Of a stretch of DNA of 35,540 bases, positions 1-8,162 are shown piece by piece. A model generated the notes under the pieces. It worked only from the letters and a program-made list of their open reading frames with translations, ran no database searches and was not told the origin of the DNA. The first letter of the stretch is position 1. Every line of letters starts with the position of its first letter. The position numbers and the translations under genes are program-made. Source of the DNA: Gammaproteobacteria bacterium (GTDB taxonomy: Bacteria; Pseudomonadota; Gammaproteobacteria; HK1); NCBI GenBank assembly GCA_021773635.1, contig JAJFJV010000029.1, forward strand, positions 1 through 35,540. The letters run 5' to 3'.

Positions 1-152
1 GAGATCCGAGCCTCATGGCGCAAACCCTCCAGATCCGTGGCATAAAAATCAGCGCTGCCATTGAGGCCAACAAATTCACCACGAAACATCTCGATCTCAG
101 GGTCGTACTGAATCACGGCGCGATAGCCGTCGATATCCAAAAAATTCATCAT
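1..152 (-). CDS. hicB: HicB-family antitoxin, N-terminal fragment (runs off the left edge)
   Basis: The minus-strand frame starting with tandem ATG codons at 152-150 and 149-147 stays open to base 1 and gives about 50 residues. They include GYRAVIQYDPEIEMFRGEF and end in DLEGLRHEARI, the pattern of the HicB N-terminal partial RNase H-like fold. In this family the antitoxin binds HicA and usually carries a C-terminal DNA-binding domain that represses the operon; that domain lies outside the window. Its first ATG overlaps the hicA TGA stop (ATGA, 149-152), so the two are translationally coupled. Family assignment is fairly secure from sequence and order; completeness cannot be judged. Confidence 0.85.
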   Translation of the reverse strand, partial: MMNFLDIDGYRAVIQYDPEIEMFRGEFVGLNGSADFYATDLEGLRHEARI

Positions 153-406
153 GATGGCATTACTCCATGCAGTTTCAGCCAGTCACGAACGCTGGCAACA
201 GCCCCCTTGTCAGTATCCGGTCGTGGGTGGGGTCGATGGTAAACACGCACCTCATCGAATAGAAACACCTCAACCCGGGAGCCCTCGCGCTGGGAGATTT
301 CCGCACCCAATGCAACAAACAGGCTCTCTATATCCCGCCAGGGGATGTTGGCGCTGACAGGCCGGGAATAAAGGCGTTCCACAGTCCTCTGATGTTTGCG
401 CTTCAC
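149..406 (-). CDS. hicA: HicA-family mRNA interferase toxin
   Basis: This 85-residue protein starts at GTG (406-404) and belongs to the longer HicA subfamily. IPWRDIESLFVALGAEI (21-37) is the first helix-strand unit, REGSRVEVFL (40-49) is the strand that carries GSHH in short HicA proteins, and YHRPHPRPDTDKGAV (56-70) is the characteristic histidine/proline segment. HicA toxins are ribosome-independent RNases with a dsRBD-like fold; here the catalytic histidine is presumably in HRPHP. The toxin precedes the antitoxin, the usual hicAB order, with a 4-base stop/start overlap. It sits 109 bases downstream of hsdS on the same strand. An imperfect palindrome lies just upstream of the start. Confidence 0.85.
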   Translation of the reverse strand: MKRKHQRTVERLYSRPVSANIPWRDIESLFVALGAEISQREGSRVEVFLFDEVRVYHRPHPRPDTDKGAVASVRDWLKLHGVMPS

Positions 407-414
407 GGCACCAT

Positions 415-433
415 GGTACTAATAACTGGTACC
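415..433. promoter_or_regulatory. Candidate hicAB operator (imperfect palindrome)
   Basis: Bases 415-433 read GGTACTAATAACTGGTACC: GGTAC/GTACC arms around an AT-rich centre, ending 9 bases upstream of the hicA GTG. HicB repressors bind palindromes at this position in other operons. The arms are only five perfect bases, so this is suggestive only. Confidence 0.3.
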
Positions 434-515
434 GCAGTCCAGGCTGGCTGCACAGCTGCGGGCGCGTGGAGGTGACGTACAGCGATGCGCAGGAGCGGTC
501 TTATGATATGTGTGA

Positions 516-1739
516 TTAGCTATCATCCGGTGGATTCCAGTCGCGCACGTCGATCTTGCCGGTGACGGCGGCGGAGATTAGGGCGGTGCGGCGTTCTTGG
601 AGCAGTGCGATGGGTTTTTGAATGCGCTCGCGCAGGGCCTTCTCTTGGAATACCAACTTCGCAACGGTTTGCTGAGCCTCCAGAGGGGGGACTGGAATCT
701 TCTCCTTCTTCAGGCTGTTCATATTCAGTGGCCGGTTTCGTCCAGCGGCCCCTCGCGAACTCTGGTTCAGCAGGAAATCTCCGATCTGTGAGGTAAATAA
801 AGCCCAGAGGAATGCCGTCTCCGTTACCTCGGGCTTGCCTCTGACGATTGGGTAGCGGTGGGTTGCGACACAACCACTTTCTTCCGCGCCCGCCAAGCCA
901 ACCGCTCCCTCCCAGGCGAATTGCCCGCTGAGGATCAGGTCACCTTCTTCGACGTAGAAGAAGTCCGAGTCCCCTAGATCGCAACCCAGCGTCGGATCCT
1001 TGTGGAAGATGCCGCGTCCACGGTTTAGTAGCCCGATTGGGTAGTAGAGCTCATCGTTTAGTCTAGGAGTACGCCTACTCACTCTCTTCCAGCAGTGCTC
1101 CAAGCGGACGTTTTCCGTTCCTTTCTCATTGATCGCAACATGAAGCAGCCCCTCGCGCTTCTCTTTGAGCAAGGCGATGAGCTGCTGTTGCTTCTCAATC
1201 AGCGCATCAATCCTCGCCGTCTCGTAGTCGAGGAACTTGGCGATTTGGGTTTGTTCTTCGAGGGGGCACCACCTAACGACAATCTCGTTCATGTCGGATT
1301 GGTTGAGTTTGTCTCTCGTGCTTCCAGTGATATGTAGGTGGAAAGGCGCGCAGTTAAGACCGTAGGTGAGGAAACGCGGTTCGATCCTTGCGGTATCGGG
1401 TCGAAGGACGTGAACGTGGTTGTTCGGCCAAATCTTCCCAGTGACGAAGAAGGCGACATCTCGGTTTGGCTCAAAGAACGGCGCACCATCCTCGCCCAAC
1501 AACACAAGATCTTCATCAAATAGGAAGTCGTTCACATGCCCCACCACTTTGTTGGCGCCCCAATACGGGATTTCACCTTCCAACTCGCCTCGTTCTGTGG
1601 CGTTTAGCGGAATCCGCTGACCATCAAGACATCTGGAGACGAACTTCAGGCGTGTCAGGGACCAGTCTGCGGGGATTCTTCTGACGCCATCGAGCTCACA
1701 ATCTCGGTAAGAAGGGTATTCGTGGTACCGCCTGCTCAC
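516..1739 (-). CDS. hsdS: Type I restriction-modification specificity subunit HsdS
   Basis: The 407-residue protein has the two-half architecture of HsdS. A first target-recognition domain spans about residues 25-158. A central conserved helix follows ([20 protein letters not shown], 161-180, continuing into a Q/E/K-rich coiled coil to about 200). The second recognition domain covers about 207-350, and a matching C-terminal helix starts at [13 protein letters not shown] and ends in [17 protein letters not shown]. HsdS chooses the bipartite DNA target and the helices set the spacer between half-sites. Length is normal and no frameshift is seen. Its ATG overlaps the hsdM stop by 4 bases (1736-1739), so hsdM-hsdS are coupled. 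The target sequence cannot be read from the protein. Confidence 0.95.
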   Translation of the reverse strand: MSRRYHEYPSYRDCELDGVRRIPADWSLTRLKFVSRCLDGQRIPLNATERGELEGEIPYWGANKVVGHVNDFLFDEDLVLLGEDGAPFFEPNRDVAFFVTGKIWPNNHVHVLRPDTARIEPRFLTYGLNCAPFHLHITGSTRDKLNQSDMNEIVVRWCPLEEQTQIAKFLDYETARIDALIEKQQQLIALLKEKREGLLHVAINEKGTENVRLEHCWKRVSRRTPRLNDELYYPIGLLNRGRGIFHKDPTLGCDLGDSDFFYVEEGDLILSGQFAWEGAVGLAGAEESGCVATHRYPIVRGKPEVTETAFLWALFTSQIGDFLLNQSSRGAAGRNRPLNMNSLKKEKIPVPPLEAQQTVAKLVFQEKALRERIQKPIALLQERRTALISAAVTGKIDVRDWNPPDDS

Positions 1740-4084
1740 GAATGCACCTCCCGCAGCATCTCCATGATCTCTGCGCTCAGCACATCCAGATCCGCATCAA
1801 TCTCTGCTAAATCTCGCGGCGGCTCGTACTGGTAGAAGTGTCGGTTGAACGGGATCTCGTAGCCAACGATGCCGATCTGTTCGTCGCGAGCATCGCACTT
1901 TCCCGCGTCGATCCAGGCGTCTGGTACGTGGGGTGCGACTTCCCTGTTGAAGTAGGTCTCGTTCACGGTGTTCACGTTTGCGCCACGGGCAGTCTCGGCG
2001 GTGAGCGGTATGTCTTCGTTGTCGCGCAGGTTGCTGTCGGGCTGGAACTGGACGATTTGGCCTTGGTGCTCGAAGGCCCCGTACATTGGGTCTGCTGGTG
2101 TTTTGAGGACTTTCTTGAGGACTTTCTTGATGACGGGTTGGGCGTTGGGGTTGGTCCAGGTGATGGCATCGAGTAGCTGCTTCTTCTCTTTGGCCTCCAG
2201 TTTGATGCCGGTCTTTTTGAGCGCCTGTTTCAGCGTGTTTGAGAATTCGTTGAAGTCATCCGATTGCCTGCTACCAATCACGGCCTGAAGCTGCACCGCC
2301 TTATCGAGTAGCGTCCTCTGGGCATGCCAGGTCTTTGGGGCCAGCAGGTCCTTCACCTGCTTCTCCTTCAGGTTCTTGAAGTCAGCCTTGATCAGCGTGC
2401 GCACCTCGGCTTCGACCTCTGCGAGTTGGCCGTAGCTGGTATCCGTCCAACCGGACCCGTGCCACTCGTAGACTTTCTGCATTACGGCGTTCAGCGGGCC
2501 GCTCGCAAAGCGCAGCCCTGCAAGACGCTCATTGGTGAATTGTGCCGAGGGCCGCAGCGGTCGCTCCACGGTGATGCGCCGGTAGCCGAACTCATGGCTT
2601 GCGAATATCTTGCTGCCGAAGGTCTTCTTCCCGGCCTTCTTCGCGGTGGTGGCCGGGCGGCCACGCTTGCTCTTTTCGTCGGCTGCCTTGCCGAGCTGAT
2701 AACTCTCTATCGCCTCGAACTTCCCGAAGGTACGGGTGATCAGCGCGATGTCATCGTCGCCAATGAGGCGGCGCTTGGAGCCGAGGCTCTTTCGCATCTG
2801 CTGATAGAGATGCACGCCGTTGATGAGCTGCACCTTGCCCTTGCGCTCTTTGACCTTTTTGTTGGACAGCACCCAGATGTAGGTGGCGATGCCGGTGTTG
2901 TAGAACATGTCCGTGGGCAGGGCGACGATGGCCTCCAGCAGATCGCTCTCCAGAATGTGGCGGCGGATCTCGCTCTCGCCGCTGCCTGCACCACCGGTGA
3001 ATAACGGTGAGCCGTTGAGGATGATGCCGATGCGCCCGCCGGATTTGTCTTTGGAACTCGGGTCGTAGTCACGCATTTTGCTGAGCAAGTGCATGAGGAA
3101 CAGCAGCGAGCCATCGCTGACTCGTGGCAGGCCCGGGCCGAAGCGGCCATCGAAGCCCTTGAGCTTGTGCTCATTTTTTATCCCGCCCTCGACCTTCTTC
3201 CAGTCCACGCCAAAGGGTGGATTGGAAAGCATGTAGTCGAATTTATCGGCGTAGAGCTGATCTTCGCTGAGGGTGTTGCCAAGCTTGATGCGGCTGACAT
3301 CTTGCCCTTTTATGAGCATGTCGCCCTTGCAGATGGCGTAGCTCTCGGGGTTGAGCTCCTGGCCGAAGGCACGCATGACGGCTTTCGGGTTCAGCTCGTG
3401 GACATACTCCATGCCGCTGGAGAGAAAGCCGCCGGTGCCCGCCGTGGGATCATAAATGGTGCGGATAATGCCCTTTTCGGTGAGCGCATCGTCGTCCTCC
3501 ATGAAGATGAGGGAGGTGGTCAGGTGCACGATGTCGCGTGGGGTGAAGTGCTCACCGGCGGTCTCGTTGGAGCTTTCCGCGAAGCGCCGAATCAACTCCT
3601 CGAAGACGAGCCCCATATCGTGGTTGCTGATGGCCTTGGGGCTCAGATCTGTGCTGGCCACTTTCTGTACGACCTTGAACAGCAGGTTGGCGTCTTCGAG
3701 TTGGCCGACGAACTCGCTGAACTTGAAGTGCTCGAAGATCTCGCGGGCCTCTTTGGAGAAGCTGTCCACGTAGGTGAGCAGATTGCTCTTGATGTCGGAG
3801 CTACCGAGCCTGGAGAGATCCATGGGCGAGGTGTTGTAGAAGGATTGCTTGGCGGCTCTGAGCAGGAACTTCTCGCGCGCCTCTTCCTCCAGATGATTCA
3901 TGGTCTTGAGCTTGGTGGTCTGCTTGAGAACTTCCGACTTGCGGCCCTCCAGCACGCACTCCAGGCGGCGCAGGATGGTGAATGGGAGGATCACGCGGCC
4001 ATACTGGGATTGTTTGAAATCACCCCGCAGCAGATCGGCAAGGGACCAGATGTAGGCGGCGGTCTGGGAGAAGTTGGTGGTCAT
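1736..4084 (-). CDS. hsdM: Type I restriction-modification DNA methyltransferase HsdM (long form)
   Basis: The 782-residue protein has an N-terminal HsdM helical domain (residues 1-165), SAM-binding motif [10 protein letters not shown] (212-220) and catalytic motif IV NPPF (288-291), so it should be an active N6-adenine methyltransferase. Classical HsdM proteins have roughly 500-530 residues. The excess lies in the C-terminal half, which contains a basic linker ([14 protein letters not shown]) and charged helical sequence before the closing segment [19 protein letters not shown]. That segment is typical of a long HsdM subfamily, so the size is not a frame error. It begins 64 bases after the AbiEii-like gene on the same strand and is followed with overlap by hsdS. 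No hsdR is visible in the window. Confidence 0.95.
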   Translation of the reverse strand: MTTNFSQTAAYIWSLADLLRGDFKQSQYGRVILPFTILRRLECVLEGRKSEVLKQTTKLKTMNHLEEEAREKFLLRAAKQSFYNTSPMDLSRLGSSDIKSNLLTYVDSFSKEAREIFEHFKFSEFVGQLEDANLLFKVVQKVASTDLSPKAISNHDMGLVFEELIRRFAESSNETAGEHFTPRDIVHLTTSLIFMEDDDALTEKGIIRTIYDPTAGTGGFLSSGMEYVHELNPKAVMRAFGQELNPESYAICKGDMLIKGQDVSRIKLGNTLSEDQLYADKFDYMLSNPPFGVDWKKVEGGIKNEHKLKGFDGRFGPGLPRVSDGSLLFLMHLLSKMRDYDPSSKDKSGGRIGIILNGSPLFTGGAGSGESEIRRHILESDLLEAIVALPTDMFYNTGIATYIWVLSNKKVKERKGKVQLINGVHLYQQMRKSLGSKRRLIGDDDIALITRTFGKFEAIESYQLGKAADEKSKRGRPATTAKKAGKKTFGSKIFASHEFGYRRITVERPLRPSAQFTNERLAGLRFASGPLNAVMQKVYEWHGSGWTDTSYGQLAEVEAEVRTLIKADFKNLKEKQVKDLLAPKTWHAQRTLLDKAVQLQAVIGSRQSDDFNEFSNTLKQALKKTGIKLEAKEKKQLLDAITWTNPNAQPVIKKVLKKVLKTPADPMYGAFEHQGQIVQFQPDSNLRDNEDIPLTAETARGANVNTVNETYFNREVAPHVPDAWIDAGKCDARDEQIGIVGYEIPFNRHFYQYEPPRDLAEIDADLDVLSAEIMEMLREVHS

Positions 4085-4148
4085 GCAGGTGGCCTTCTAA
4101 GGGGTGTGAGCCTGCCTGTTGAACAAGAAATCTTTCCTAGAGTATTCA

Positions 4149-5003
4149 TTAGTTCATACCCGTAACAAAATTGACCAGCAGGTCAGTGTATTGAGCATCA
4201 TTGATGAATAGCTTGCTTGAACCCTGCATCATATCGGCCAGAAATTCACTCTCGTCGCCACGGTTGATTTCCTCCTGAATAAACTGCCGCACATAATCCA
4301 GCGCGGCTCCCGGCGCCAATGACGAGAGGTCGCGACCTGCCAGGCGACCGCCAATAGTTCCCATGTCCAGGTCCCCCTCGTACAGGGTCGGGTCGTCGTA
4401 GACCCGCATGTCGTTACCATCTAACTCAACATAATGGTGCATCGCATAGGCCGCGTCCGGGGCATCCGTTCGTTTGTAGTGCTTTCGATCACGCCAACTA
4501 ATGATCTTGAGCATGATCAGGACGGCAGGGTGAGGTACTTTCAGGATGAGAACAGGATCCTCCGAGACCTGGCACGCTATTGCGGTATCGAGCGCTTCCT
4601 GAAAGCCAAGTATTGAGAGTTCGTTATCAGGCTCATCCGGCCAACGATACTTGCCGTCTTTGTTGGCGATTTCACCGAATGGAATGATATCGATCCAGAG
4701 CCGGGAGTCCGGCAGCTCGAGGCGGTGCCCGGATTTTGTCCGTGAGTACCCATGGTCTTCGACCAGGGATTTGGTGATTGTTTTGAAGGTATCCCAGCTG
4801 TCGACATGAATCGCGAAGTCGATATCAACAGTAGCGCGCTTGATCGGTAATCCGAATGCGGCGTGATAAACCATGTCTCGGGCGGTTGCTCCGACAATGA
4901 GCCAGTCAGCACCCACGGTGTTCGCGGCTGCCGAGATGTTGCTGTAAATGAATCGTGTAGCTGGATCAATCTTATTGGCGATCGATAGCGATGTACTTTT
5001 CAT
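4149..5003 (-). CDS. AbiEii/AbiGii-like nucleotidyltransferase (putative type IV toxin)
   Basis: With the ATG at 5003-5001 the protein has 284 residues. This start was preferred to an in-frame one at 5099 because the upstream sequence codes for the previous gene's C-terminus; overlap falls to 32 bases. The nucleotidyltransferase core is visible: LIVGATARD (35-43) replaces the usual GG/GS signature, the DxD pair is in TVDIDFAI (D60, D62), and a third acidic residue is in LWIDIIPFG (D105). AbiEii-class toxins transfer nucleotides, for AbiEii-related MenT onto tRNA ends, and cause abortive infection. The order regulator-then-nucleotidyltransferase matches AbiE operons. An alternative is another minimal nucleotidyltransferase TA type. 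Toxicity is inferred. Confidence 0.8.
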   Translation of the reverse strand: MKSTSLSIANKIDPATRFIYSNISAAANTVGADWLIVGATARDMVYHAAFGLPIKRATVDIDFAIHVDSWDTFKTITKSLVEDHGYSRTKSGHRLELPDSRLWIDIIPFGEIANKDGKYRWPDEPDNELSILGFQEALDTAIACQVSEDPVLILKVPHPAVLIMLKIISWRDRKHYKRTDAPDAAYAMHHYVELDGNDMRVYDDPTLYEGDLDMGTIGGRLAGRDLSSLAPGAALDYVRQFIQEEINRGDESEFLADMMQGSSKLFINDAQYTDLLVNFVTGMN

Positions 5004-6006
5004 ACAGCATCCTCGCCGTTTCAATGGTTCGATCGTCACCGATGGCCAGCAGATCCGCGTAGACCACGATAAAGGGGGCACAGCCTTCCCGGGTGGCATT
5101 TAATTCAGGGGGCCAAAAGGCCTTGAGCAACTCGATATTTCCATCGGGATCTTTTCGTAATTTCAACTTGGCCTGAACTCGGCCCGCGGGTGGATTAACA
5201 TAAATGGTTGTTGTTTCCGGTCTGAGATAGCCGGTTATTTTTGCCGCGGCTATTTCACCGCCCCACCAGGCACCCAATTGCTCCAGGTTCATGTCCGGCC
5301 ACTGGTCGGCGCCTGCCCCGGTGTATTTGCCGATGACCAATTTCTGGCGGGTTGTTTCTATATACGCGTCTGCCCACTTGTGGACGAGCTCGTCAAATTT
5401 TCTGAGCCGACGGTGACGACCGACTGTCTGCAAGAAGCCAAGCTCTCCAAGATCATTGAATACGTTTGTGATGGTTCCTAGGGCCACGCCCGTTACGTCG
5501 GCAATCTGTCGATATTTGGCGTTTAGCAGGGGCTGATCGTTGAGCAGTGCCAGAATGAGCTTCAGGCCAGCGGTTCGGAACGCGCGTGTCGGGGCTTTGG
5601 TCTTCCTTTGGCCTACTGTGACCTTTCGTCCCGTGATGTATACAAAAACATCTTCAAAGTTAATCAGCGCATTGCCAGCGGTATCGATATAGGGGATGTT
5701 TCTCTCAAAGAGAGTCTCGCCCATCTTGGGATTTACGTACTCGGTGGCGATGAGTGTTGGAAACTCCATCCTTCGCGTTTGGAGCATAATTTGCCCCAGG
5801 TTGGCGCGGTCTAATCGGCGTTTTACCTCGATCGCCCATGGGCCAACAGTGCGGCCGTTGGGCATTCTCAGGTGCAGGAGGGCATCTGGAGCGGTTTTGT
5901 CCATCGCCATAGCAGGCCTTTCCAGCTCCAGTCGAATACGGGTGGTTTGCTGAAAGGCCTCAATTGCTCGGTCAAGGATGGTCGGCTCTGTCGCGGTTCT
6001 TTCCAT
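4972..6006 (-). CDS. AbiEi-like antitoxin/regulator with PD-(D/E)xK-type N-terminus and winged helix
   Basis: The 344-residue protein starts at ATG 6006-6004 and is first in a minus-strand gene series. Residues 40-62 carry a PD (40-41) and, 18 residues on, IEVK (59-62), the spacing of a PD-(D/E)xK nuclease fold. This continues into FPTLIATEYVNPKMGETLF (82-100) and YIDTAGNALI (106-115). Residues about 145-195 form a winged helix-turn-helix (YRQIADVTGVALGTITNVF). Position directly upstream of, and overlapping, an AbiEii-like nucleotidyltransferase argues for an AbiEi-type antitoxin that represses its own promoter, and repeated inverted half-sites overlap that promoter. Whether the nuclease-like part is catalytic is unknown. 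Confidence 0.75.
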   Translation of the reverse strand: MERTATEPTILDRAIEAFQQTTRIRLELERPAMAMDKTAPDALLHLRMPNGRTVGPWAIEVKRRLDRANLGQIMLQTRRMEFPTLIATEYVNPKMGETLFERNIPYIDTAGNALINFEDVFVYITGRKVTVGQRKTKAPTRAFRTAGLKLILALLNDQPLLNAKYRQIADVTGVALGTITNVFNDLGELGFLQTVGRHRRLRKFDELVHKWADAYIETTRQKLVIGKYTGAGADQWPDMNLEQLGAWWGGEIAAAKITGYLRPETTTIYVNPPAGRVQAKLKLRKDPDGNIELLKAFWPPELNATREGCAPFIVVYADLLAIGDDRTIETARMLYEKYIAIDRQ

Positions 6007-6009
6007 GTT

Positions 6010-6088
6010 TGTTCATAAATTATTAGTGTTCACTATGTGTGAATGCTTGATATTTATGAACACTAGGCTTTGCGTCAGGCCTTGTCAA
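6010..6088 (-). promoter_or_regulatory. Promoter and operator of the AbiEi-like operon
   Basis: On the minus strand a perfect -35 box TTGACA (6088-6083) is followed after 17 bases by TAGTGT (6065-6060, a weak -10). A perfect 11-base inverted repeat flanks the transcript start region: TGTTCATAAAT at 6010-6020 and ATTTATGAACA at 6052-6062. An extra half-site AGTGTTCA lies at 6025-6032, mirrored by TGAACACT at 6057-6064. The distal arm overlaps the -10 box and the proximal arm ends four bases from the ATG, so a bound protein would block transcription. AbiEi proteins are known to bind inverted repeats in their own promoters; its use here is inferred. Confidence 0.6.
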
Positions 6089-6210
6089 GGTAGTTAAGAA
6101 CAGGAGCTATATTTAATAAATACCAATAAGATCATATATTATATGGCTTAATTCTGAAATATAAGAATTTAAAAATCTCTTTTTTCATTTTATGCGTTCA
6201 TTATTTTAGC

Positions 6211-6248
6211 TTGTTCATGATTATTGAACATTGATAAATAATGAACAA
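6211..6248. promoter_or_regulatory. Second cluster of TGTTCA/TGAACA half-sites
   Basis: TTGTTCAT (6211-6218) and ATGAACAA (6241-6248) form a perfect 8-base inverted repeat, with another TGAACA at 6225-6230. The half-site is the same as in the operator 150 bases away next to the AbiEi-like gene. The intervening 6090-6200 is very AT-rich with no gene. The cluster could be a second operator or part of a loop-forming pair; it may also serve the divergent gene at 6353. Confidence 0.45.
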
Positions 6249-6352
6249 CGATGGGTTTTCCGAGCTGGCAGGCTGAAAACTATAGTTCCCTCGAAGCCCG
6301 AGCGGAAAAGGGGCGGAGTGATTAAACTTTATACAGCCACCACAGCTGCAAT

Positions 6353-6661
6353 ATGGCACGTAAAATGAAACTCATTGGTCTACTGATAGTCTTCGGCATT
6401 GGTTTTTACATCTATTCGCTATCGGCCCAGCAGCGAGCCGCCGCCGATTTGTGCGAGCAAAATCCTGCCGGTTCCCGGATTGTAAGCCTTACAAAACTGG
6501 AACGGTCCTATGGGCTCAAACTGATGGGGCCTATGGATATTAAGGACAAGCCGGGAACTCAAAGGGCCATATTTTGTGCAGCACTAACCATGTGCGATAC
6601 CTCATGTACTCTGGAGATTCAGGATGGACGGGTAACGCGGTCCGATTACTCGAAGCTTTAA
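6353..6661 (+). CDS. Small membrane-anchored or exported hypothetical protein
   Basis: This 102-residue frame begins with ATG at 6353 and is not a family I recognise. Residues 1-25 are a basic start followed by a hydrophobic stretch (LIGLLIVFGIGFYIYSL), an uncleaved anchor or signal sequence. The rest is small and polar with four cysteines (in DLCEQ, IFCAAL, TMCDTSC), which could form disulfides if periplasmic. No strong Shine-Dalgarno precedes the ATG; a GGGGCGGAG run lies about 35 bases upstream, too far. The next gene follows 18 bases after the stop in the same frame. It borders the AT-rich regulatory region and may be an island passenger. Existence as a gene is likely but not certain. Confidence 0.55.
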   Translation: MARKMKLIGLLIVFGIGFYIYSLSAQQRAAADLCEQNPAGSRIVSLTKLERSYGLKLMGPMDIKDKPGTQRAIFCAALTMCDTSCTLEIQDGRVTRSDYSKL

Positions 6662-6679
6662 TTCCTCTCGTGGTGGGAG

Positions 6680-7105
6680 ATGGCGGAACTACTTGCAAAA
6701 CTTTATATCGAGCCGTCATGGCAAGGTACGCTGGAAATCAGACTCCACGCGTCCGGTGATGTGGGCGGTAGCTTAAGTTGTGCCCGTACGGGTGCGCCTT
6801 ATCAGCCATATGACGAAAAACCCGCGAACGAAAAACGGCAAGGTCACTGGAAGATTACGCTGTCCTCAAGGGAGATGGATGGTTTGCGACGTCGGCTCGA
6901 ATCCACACGGGTTCCCCTGTCTTCCGGGAGTATTTTGGGGTGTGATGGCACCACGTACAGGCTCGAAGTCGGAAGTGGCGCGAACCGTGCGAAATATACT
7001 TGGTGGAACACGGTGCCCGAGGGGTATGAGCCGCTGGTCGAAATTGCCAGAGAGCTTGTCCGGCTCTCGGCGGTGAGGGACAGGGAGCCCGGTTTTTGTG
7101 CTTGA
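6680..7105 (+). CDS. Hypothetical cytosolic protein
   Basis: This 141-residue frame begins at ATG 6680, directly after GGGAG, which is closer than an ideal ribosome site. It has no signal peptide or membrane span. It starts MAELLAKLYIEPSW and has a regular strand-rich pattern (LEIRLHASGDVGGSLSC, WKITLSSREMDGLRRRL, TYRLEVGSG), suggesting a small beta-rich fold. I do not recognise the family. It lies 18 bases after the membrane-anchored small gene, so the two are probably cotranscribed. It is followed by 97-100 bases without a gene before the mutarotase. Confidence 0.55.
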   Translation: MAELLAKLYIEPSWQGTLEIRLHASGDVGGSLSCARTGAPYQPYDEKPANEKRQGHWKITLSSREMDGLRRRLESTRVPLSSGSILGCDGTTYRLEVGSGANRAKYTWWNTVPEGYEPLVEIARELVRLSAVRDREPGFCA

Positions 7106-7205
7106 AGAATCGCCGAGGCGGGCATCGTACCTGGCGCCGCGAATGATGGCCGGGAAGTACTCTTGTCGCGTGCCCGCGAAGAATAAATCAGAGGTTCCCT
7201 AAGTG

Positions 7206-8126
7206 ATGACTGCAACACTGGCAATGCTTGAGGAGCGTTTTGCCGTTAGCGGCCAGATCAGTTTTCGTGAGTTGGGTGATGGATTCATCATCATCGATAT
7301 TCATAATGACCATTGCACCGCATCAATCGCCTTGCAGGGCGCACATCTGCTCTCTTGGACGCCGGCTAATGAGCAGCCGGTAATCTGGTTGTCAAAGGAT
7401 GCACGCTTCACCGAAGGCAAAGCGATTCGCGGTGGTATTCCGGTTTGTTGGCCGTGGTTTGGTGCGCACGATAGTGAGCCTTCCTTTCCGGCACATGGTC
7501 TTGCCCGCACGGCACCTTGGGAAGTGGTCGGGACAGAGCGGCTCGATGACGGTGGAAGCCGTATCAGCTTTTGCCTGGACATGGACGGCAGCAATCCTAT
7601 GTGGCCCTATCCGACCGCATGCGAATTGTGCGTGACCTTGGGCAACACGCTGGAGATGGCGCTTACCACCACCAATCAGGGTGCTGGAGCCATTGTGGTC
7701 GGGCAGGCATTGCATAGCTATTTTGCCGTCGGTGACATAGGCAAAGCGACGGTCCACGGACTGGATGGCCGTCCCTATCTCGACAAGCTCGATGGTTTCA
7801 AACGCCAGATACAGGAAGGATCGATTTCTTTTGACGCGGAAACGGATCGGGTCTACCTGCAAACCGCCGGCGAATGCCGCATTGAAGATCGGGAACTGAA
7901 TCGCACCATCCACATTGAGAAGTCCGGTAGCGCCTCCACCGTCGTGTGGAATCCTGGGCGGGAGCGCGCCGCCGCTATGGGTGACTTGGGCGAAGACGGC
8001 TATCGCACCATGCTTTGCGTGGAAAGTGCCAATGCCGCCGATGATGTGGTGCGTATCGCCCCGGGCTGCTCAACCAGCCTGTCCGTGTGCTACCGGGTTA
8101 AGCACGGCACGAAGGATTTTAGTTGA
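7206..8126 (+). CDS. D-hexose-6-phosphate mutarotase (YeaD-like aldose 1-epimerase family)
   Basis: The protein has 306 residues from ATG 7206; a GTG directly before it (7203) is an equally in-frame start, with AGAGG 6-9 bases upstream. It interconverts alpha and beta anomers of hexose 6-phosphates in the cytosol. The family signature is clear: ALQGAHLLSWTP, then IRGGIPVCWPWFG and SFPAHGLARTAPWEV near the active site, GQALHSYFAVGDI with a catalytic-type histidine, and VVWNPGRERAAAMGDL near the C-terminus. Length is normal. It is 36 bases ahead of mneA, so they may share a transcript, though no functional link is evident. Confidence 0.93.
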   Translation: MTATLAMLEERFAVSGQISFRELGDGFIIIDIHNDHCTASIALQGAHLLSWTPANEQPVIWLSKDARFTEGKAIRGGIPVCWPWFGAHDSEPSFPAHGLARTAPWEVVGTERLDDGGSRISFCLDMDGSNPMWPYPTACELCVTLGNTLEMALTTTNQGAGAIVVGQALHSYFAVGDIGKATVHGLDGRPYLDKLDGFKRQIQEGSISFDAETDRVYLQTAGECRIEDRELNRTIHIEKSGSASTVVWNPGRERAAAMGDLGEDGYRTMLCVESANAADDVVRIAPGCSTSLSVCYRVKHGTKDFS

Positions 8127-8162
8127 GGGGTCCGCAGCGATTCGCCTAGCACACGCTTCAAT

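Noticed and set aside
3089-4165. 358-codon plus-strand frame across hsdM
   Set aside because: It lies antisense to a complete HsdM with catalytic motifs, has low-complexity composition (repeats of Leu, Glu, Gly, Ala) and no recognisable domain; a shadow of GC-rich coding.
8127-8162. Mn2+ riboswitch (yybP-ykoY) ahead of mneA
   Set aside because: Only 36 bases separate mneA from the upstream stop, far too few for that RNA element.
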